Origin: WVXP01 sp964348095
GTDB taxonomy: Bacteria; Desulfobacterota; BSN033; WVXP01
Direction of reading: 5' to 3'
Assembly: GCA_964348095.1 (NCBI GenBank)
Contig: CAYGBK010000116.1
Span: 1 to 64,000 of the forward strand
DNA length: 64,000 nucleotides
Part shown: in pieces, positions 60,412-64,000 of the stretch
Layout: each line of letters opens with the position of its first letter
Numbering within the stretch: position 1 is the stretch's first letter
Notes under the pieces: generated by a model
Databases searched by the model: none
What the model was told of the DNA's origin: nothing
What the model saw: the letters and a program-made list of their open reading frames with translations, nothing else
Made by a program: the position numbers and the translations under genes

Positions 60412-61791
60412 ATGGCTGAAGCAACCGGTCAGGAAGCAAAGCGCTCCATGGAAGAGATCATGGAGGACTACGCCCTAAGAAAGGCACCAGACTTTATAAG
60501 GAGCACCCCAGCCGCCCAGTTTGGCATGTTCGGGATACCGATGTGCATGTATTATCTGGCGGTCGGAAGCCTCAGTGTCGCGTTCGCAGGTCTATGGCTG
60601 GGCATTTTGGCTACCCTGATTGCCTATGGTGTTTTTATCATCTTTGCCTCGGTGTTTGGCTACGTCTCATGGAAGGGAGGCTATTCTTTTGACATGATAG
60701 CCCGGTTCAGCTGGGGGCAGACGGGCTCATTCCTTCCATCTCTCCTGGCGATGTATCTCCTCATGTCTTTCTGGGCCCTGGAGACCCACTGGATGTCAGT
60801 GGCGTTTCAAAAAGTGTGGCCCCTCGGCAATATCTGGTGGTTCTACCTCATGCTGTTTCCCTTGTTTATAGTTGTCCCTATCTTTGGGCATCGGGCCTTG
60901 GCATATTGGAACTACATCGCTGTTCCCTTGGGTATCTTCGCCACGATTTATGTCCTCTATTACTTCTATGGTGTTCAAGACTTCACAGCGGCTAAAACCA
61001 TTAGCATGTCTGCTAAAGGGATCATTCCAGGCGGATTTGGTGCTGCTTTGGACTGGTCTTTGGCTGCTGTCGGGCTCTGGGCGGTTACTGCAGGAAACTT
61101 TGGCCGATTTGTTAAGAGCAAAGGGTGGGCGATAGGAATTGGCCCTTTTCAGGGCTTTTTTAGCCACATTGTTTTTCCTATAGCTGGAATATTCCTTGTC
61201 TGGCCAATGATTGCGGCGTTGACCCCGAAAATCGGCGCCGAGGCTGCAGGCCAGACAGCCTTTCTGCCGTCGATCCCCTTTGCCATAGCCATGGGATGGG
61301 TAGGCGTATTGATCGTAATAACCTACCAGCTGAACATCCAATATATCAACGCGTACCTGCCCTCGGTGAACTTAGCCAATTTCTTTTCGGTCATTGCAAA
61401 GTGGGAGCCCGGGAGAAAATGGTGGGTGGTGTTAGTGAATATCTTCGGCCTTCTGCTCTTAGCCGTTGGTATCATCGAATGGATTACGCACTGGGCTTGG
61501 ACTGCCTCTCTGACCTTGGGGACTGCCTGTGTCATATCCCTCGCAGACATCTTCTACCGGTGGTCCAAAAAAATCCCGACCGAATATGAGGTCATCCCAA
61601 CTACCATGAGACTCTGGAATCCGATGGCCTTTCTGGTATTCGCTATTTGTGTAGTGGTGGGTCTTCTCGATAAACTCTGGTGGAACCTAGTTCCGTCTCC
61701 ATCGATCATTGCCTATCCCCTCGCGTTTGTTCTGTATTGGATTATTTCTGCAAGAGGTGAGGGGAAATATCAGAAAGATATCGGTGAATAG
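60412..61791 (+). CDS. NCS1 (nucleobase:cation symporter-1) family permease
   Basis: A 459-residue transporter with about 12 membrane helices. The N-terminal cytosolic part carries EDYALRKAPD, followed by AQFGMFGIPMCMYYLAVGSL, the SWKGGYSFDMIARFSWGQTGSFLPSLL region near 95-120 and QLNIQYINAYLPSVNLANFF near 308. These match the purine-cytosine permease/NCS1 group. Substrates in the family include cytosine, purines, allantoin, hydantoins and thiamine-like rings. GGAGGG is 6 bases before the ATG at 60412, the chosen start. It precedes an old-yellow-enzyme-type reductase, so the cargo may be an unsaturated ring compound (inference). Confidence 0.85.
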   Translation: MAEATGQEAKRSMEEIMEDYALRKAPDFIRSTPAAQFGMFGIPMCMYYLAVGSLSVAFAGLWLGILATLIAYGVFIIFASVFGYVSWKGGYSFDMIARFSWGQTGSFLPSLLAMYLLMSFWALETHWMSVAFQKVWPLGNIWWFYLMLFPLFIVVPIFGHRALAYWNYIAVPLGIFATIYVLYYFYGVQDFTAAKTISMSAKGIIPGGFGAALDWSLAAVGLWAVTAGNFGRFVKSKGWAIGIGPFQGFFSHIVFPIAGIFLVWPMIAALTPKIGAEAAGQTAFLPSIPFAIAMGWVGVLIVITYQLNIQYINAYLPSVNLANFFSVIAKWEPGRKWWVVLVNIFGLLLLAVGIIEWITHWAWTASLTLGTACVISLADIFYRWSKKIPTEYEVIPTTMRLWNPMAFLVFAICVVVGLLDKLWWNLVPSPSIIAYPLAFVLYWIISARGEGKYQKDIGE

Positions 61792-61833
61792 GAGCTTAAG
61801 GCGGAAGACGATGACGCCTCGATAGGAGAGTAA

Positions 61834-61866
61834 GGGAGGCCGGGTTGGATTCGGACCTGGTCTCCC
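61834..61866 (+). terminator. possible terminator hairpin after the permease gene
   Basis: A 12-pair stem (GGGAGGCCGGGT with ACCTGGTCTCCC, two G-T pairs) and a 9-base loop. A TTTT run comes only 9 bases after the stem, so termination may be partial. Confidence 0.5.
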
Positions 61867-62091
61867 GAGGCTCTTTTGGGATTCACCACCGGGTGGGGAG
61901 AGTAGAGTCGGGGTATTCTCCTTTCGACATCGAATCGTCATTACCAACAGAAAAACCTAGGATGTAGAGGTTGTTTCTGTCTATTTGGCAGCAAAAGCTT
62001 GCCGGTGAAATCTTGATCATTCCGGAAGCCGAAGGAACGAGAGCTGCTAGCTATGTCGGTTTGTGTTCAGCCACAGGGGGGGCTTTATCGA

Positions 62092-64000
62092 ATGAAACGC
62101 CAAAAATTTCAAAAACTTATGGAACCAGGGAAGATCGGTGGCTTGGAGCTGAAAAACAGAGTGGTTTCTTCTCCCATGATCACTGGGTACGCGTCACGGG
62201 ACGGGATGGTGACAGAGCGCCTATTGAGGTTCTACGAAGAGAAAGCAAAGGGGGGAATGGGACTCATAATAGTCGAATATACCTATATCGACCTCAAAGC
62301 TAGCATATCTGCCCATTGTCAACTAGGGGCCTACGATGATGCCTGCATCATTGGGCTAGCACAGCTTGCAGAAGTGATGCAGCAAGCAGAGGCCAAAACC
62401 TGCGTGCAGATCGAGCACTGCGGAAGGCAGAAGTTCATCGGAACCCCGCCCATGGTGGCCCCGTCCCGAGTCCCTTGGGAAGAACTGTTAGCCATGGGGG
62501 GAGTCATTCCAACCGAACTCAGTATCGAAGAGATCCACGAGATTGTACAGGCCTTTGGTAACGCTGCCCGACGGGTGAAGCAGGCGGGGTTTGATATGGT
62601 TGAGATTCACGGGGCCCATGGTTATCTGATAACAAATTTCTTGTCTCCCCATACCAACAGGCGAACCGACATGTATGGGGGTAGCTTGAAAGAGAGGATG
62701 CGGTTCGGACTTGAAGTGGCCGGTGATGTGAGAAAGAAAGTGGGGCCGGATTTTCCAGTAGGAATCCGACTGAGCGGGACGGAATACGTCGACAAAGGCG
62801 TCATGATTGAGGATACCATCACCTTTGCCAAGGAGCTCGAGGACGTCGGGGTTAACGTTTTCCACATCTCTGGGGGAAATCATCATACCATGCATTGTCA
62901 GGTCGTCCCCTCAAATCAGCCCCTAGCCTTTAACGTCTGGGCTGCTGAGGCTGTCAGAAAGGAAGTCAGTGTGCCTGTAATAGCCTCGGGCTCCATAACA
63001 AGCCCTAAACTGGCAGAGAGTATACTTGAAGAGGGGAAAGCAGATTTTATAGGGCTTGCTCGACCCCTTCTTGCAGACCCTTACTTCGTGAAGAAGGCAG
63101 AGGAGGGGAGAGTTAAGGAGATACGGCCTTGTATTCGATGCAACCAGGGCTGTTTACAGAAGGGGATTATGAGCGGAAAGAGTCTGATGTGTTCAGTGAA
63201 CGTTGCCGTCGGCAGGGAGGATCGTTTTGCCCGATTAGAATACGAGGAGAACGATCCTGCCCCTCAACCAAGAAAAGTCTTAGTTGTTGGAGGTGGCCCA
63301 GGGGGTATGGAAGCAGCCAGGGTTGCTGCCCTGAGGGGACATAAGGTCCGTCTCTTTGAAAAGCGCGATAGATTAGGAGGTGCCCTGCTAGAAGCGTCAG
63401 TACCCGAGTTTAAGACCGATTTGAGACCATTGATCGATTACCTTTCCAATCAACTTAAGAAATTGAAAGTCGATATCAATCTAAGAAAAGAAAAGACTGC
63501 CCGGGAAATCATCGATGAGAAACCCGATGCGATTATCCTTGCTACTGGAAGTAAGACCTCCATGCCACAAGTTCCAGGAATCGACAAGCCCAACGTCGTC
63601 GATGGATTGGATATATGGAGAGGCAAAGATGTTGGAAAGACCGTTCTCATTGTTGGTGGAGGAATGTTGGGGTCCGAGTTGGCCTTGTCCTTAGGGGAGA
63701 AGGGCAAGGATGTGGTTCTCACGACGCGCCAGAGGCAGATCGGTTACGATATGGAAATTGCCCATTTCATTGTTCTCATGGAGAGGCTCATGAAGGCAGG
63801 GGTCCAAACAGAGACCCAGAAGCTCCTCCAAGAGGTAACCGATGAGGGTGCCATTATGGTGGATCTGGGCAGATTAGGGGAGAAAATTAAAATCAAGGCA
63901 GACAATGTGATCATTATGGGAGGGCTTAAGCCAGACATAAGTTTGTATCAGGAACTGAGAGAGAGTGGTCTGACTACGTATGCGATTGGTGATTGTGTTC
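62092..64000 (+). CDS. old-yellow-enzyme-type NADH:flavin oxidoreductase/2-enoate reductase (partial, runs off right edge)
   Basis: 636 codons are present and the frame is still open at the window end. The N-terminal FMN barrel starts MEPGKIGGLELKNRVVSSPM and has VQIEHCGRQ near 105, the HGAHGYLITNFLSPHTNRR motif near 178 (HGAHGYL; SPHTNRR) and VIASGSI near 300. A 4Fe-4S motif C347-x2-C350-x3-C354-x12-C367 follows. The FAD/NADH part starts with VLVVGGGPGGMEAARVAALRG near 396 and a second Rossmann motif TVLIVGGGMLGSELALSLG near 517. Domain order matches 2-enoate, 2,4-dienoyl-CoA or trimethylamine dehydrogenase relatives. A GGGGGG run lies about 10 bases before the ATG. Probably co-regulated with the permease. 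Confidence 0.88.
   Translation, partial: MKRQKFQKLMEPGKIGGLELKNRVVSSPMITGYASRDGMVTERLLRFYEEKAKGGMGLIIVEYTYIDLKASISAHCQLGAYDDACIIGLAQLAEVMQQAEAKTCVQIEHCGRQKFIGTPPMVAPSRVPWEELLAMGGVIPTELSIEEIHEIVQAFGNAARRVKQAGFDMVEIHGAHGYLITNFLSPHTNRRTDMYGGSLKERMRFGLEVAGDVRKKVGPDFPVGIRLSGTEYVDKGVMIEDTITFAKELEDVGVNVFHISGGNHHTMHCQVVPSNQPLAFNVWAAEAVRKEVSVPVIASGSITSPKLAESILEEGKADFIGLARPLLADPYFVKKAEEGRVKEIRPCIRCNQGCLQKGIMSGKSLMCSVNVAVGREDRFARLEYEENDPAPQPRKVLVVGGGPGGMEAARVAALRGHKVRLFEKRDRLGGALLEASVPEFKTDLRPLIDYLSNQLKKLKVDINLRKEKTAREIIDEKPDAIILATGSKTSMPQVPGIDKPNVVDGLDIWRGKDVGKTVLIVGGGMLGSELALSLGEKGKDVVLTTRQRQIGYDMEIAHFIVLMERLMKAGVQTETQKLLQEVTDEGAIMVDLGRLGEKIKIKADNVIIMGGLKPDISLYQELRESGLTTYAIGDCV

Noticed and set aside
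60357..60476. 39-codon frame behind AAGGAGG before the NCS1 permease
   Set aside because: The ribosome site is only 2 bases from the ATG, and most of the frame lies inside the permease gene in another register.
1..64000. CRISPR arrays, tRNA or rRNA genes, prophage modules
   Set aside because: No regularly spaced repeats, no cloverleaf with a convincing T-arm, and no phage structural or integrase genes were seen by eye. A tRNAscan/CRISPR search would settle it.

Overview
The window looks like part of the chromosome of an anaerobic or facultatively anaerobic bacterium of the Desulfobacterota/Deltaproteobacteria type. This is inferred from gene content: a DapL route to diaminopimelate, an enoate-reductase-like 4Fe-4S flavoenzyme, two molybdopterin oxidoreductases plus a molybdate-type ABC importer, a nickel-pincer (Lar) set, non-pyrrolysine MttB, a ThiD-ThiN fusion and a MoxR/VWA operon. 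Base composition is near 50% GC. No rRNA, tRNA, CRISPR array or prophage was found.

Layout. 1-1211: decayed sequence, with a transposase C-terminal remnant and a 5'-truncated DapB-like dehydrogenase. 1216-4988: class III aminotransferase, LarA-like racemase, homocysteine S-methyltransferase. 5381-8716 (minus): GNAT protein, alpha-oxoamine synthase and NAD-epimerase, a set resembling bacterial ceramide synthesis. 8871-16187: MltD-like transglycosylase, PadR-controlled molybdate-type ABC importer, orphan PIN protein, TlpA thioredoxin, DapL. 16732-21395: branched-chain amino acid ABC system, its binding protein convergent with the livMHGF-type operon. 21632-23456: ThiD-ThiN behind a TPP riboswitch, a terminator and an inserted inverted-repeat element. 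23747-29110: MoxR-DUF58-BatD-like-VWA-TPR-VWA operon. 29341-32273: DapA, sulfite-oxidase-like protein, adenylate kinase.

32432-45400 is the most unusual part. An IclR regulator lies next to two tandem, translationally overlapping genes, each fusing a DapA-family (pyruvate-type) aldolase to a formaldehyde-activating enzyme (Fae) domain. Beside them are an enolase-superfamily dehydratase, an MttB-family methyltransferase, a HOGA1-like 4-hydroxy-2-oxoglutarate aldolase, an ACT-fused phosphoglycerate mutase and a molybdopterin oxidoreductase. A reasonable hypothesis is sugar-acid dehydration followed by retro-aldol cleavage, with the C1 aldehyde captured on a pterin. A palindrome of the IclR promoter recurs upstream of an NCS1 permease at 60.4 kb, which precedes an old-yellow-enzyme-type reductase that runs off the right edge.

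45580-64000: a small membrane protein; a YkgJ-DUF2156 fusion; a small Cys-rich gene with an in-frame TGA at an expected Cys; an aminotransferase; an MJ0042 zinc-ribbon/DUF3426 protein; larB, a membrane protein, a cyclophilin-like protein and larC; the housekeeping run tmk-holB-ricT-metG-dciA on the minus strand; a DUF547 protein; the NCS1 permease; and the partial flavoenzyme. All family assignments come from reading translated sequence and remembered motifs; no database search was run.
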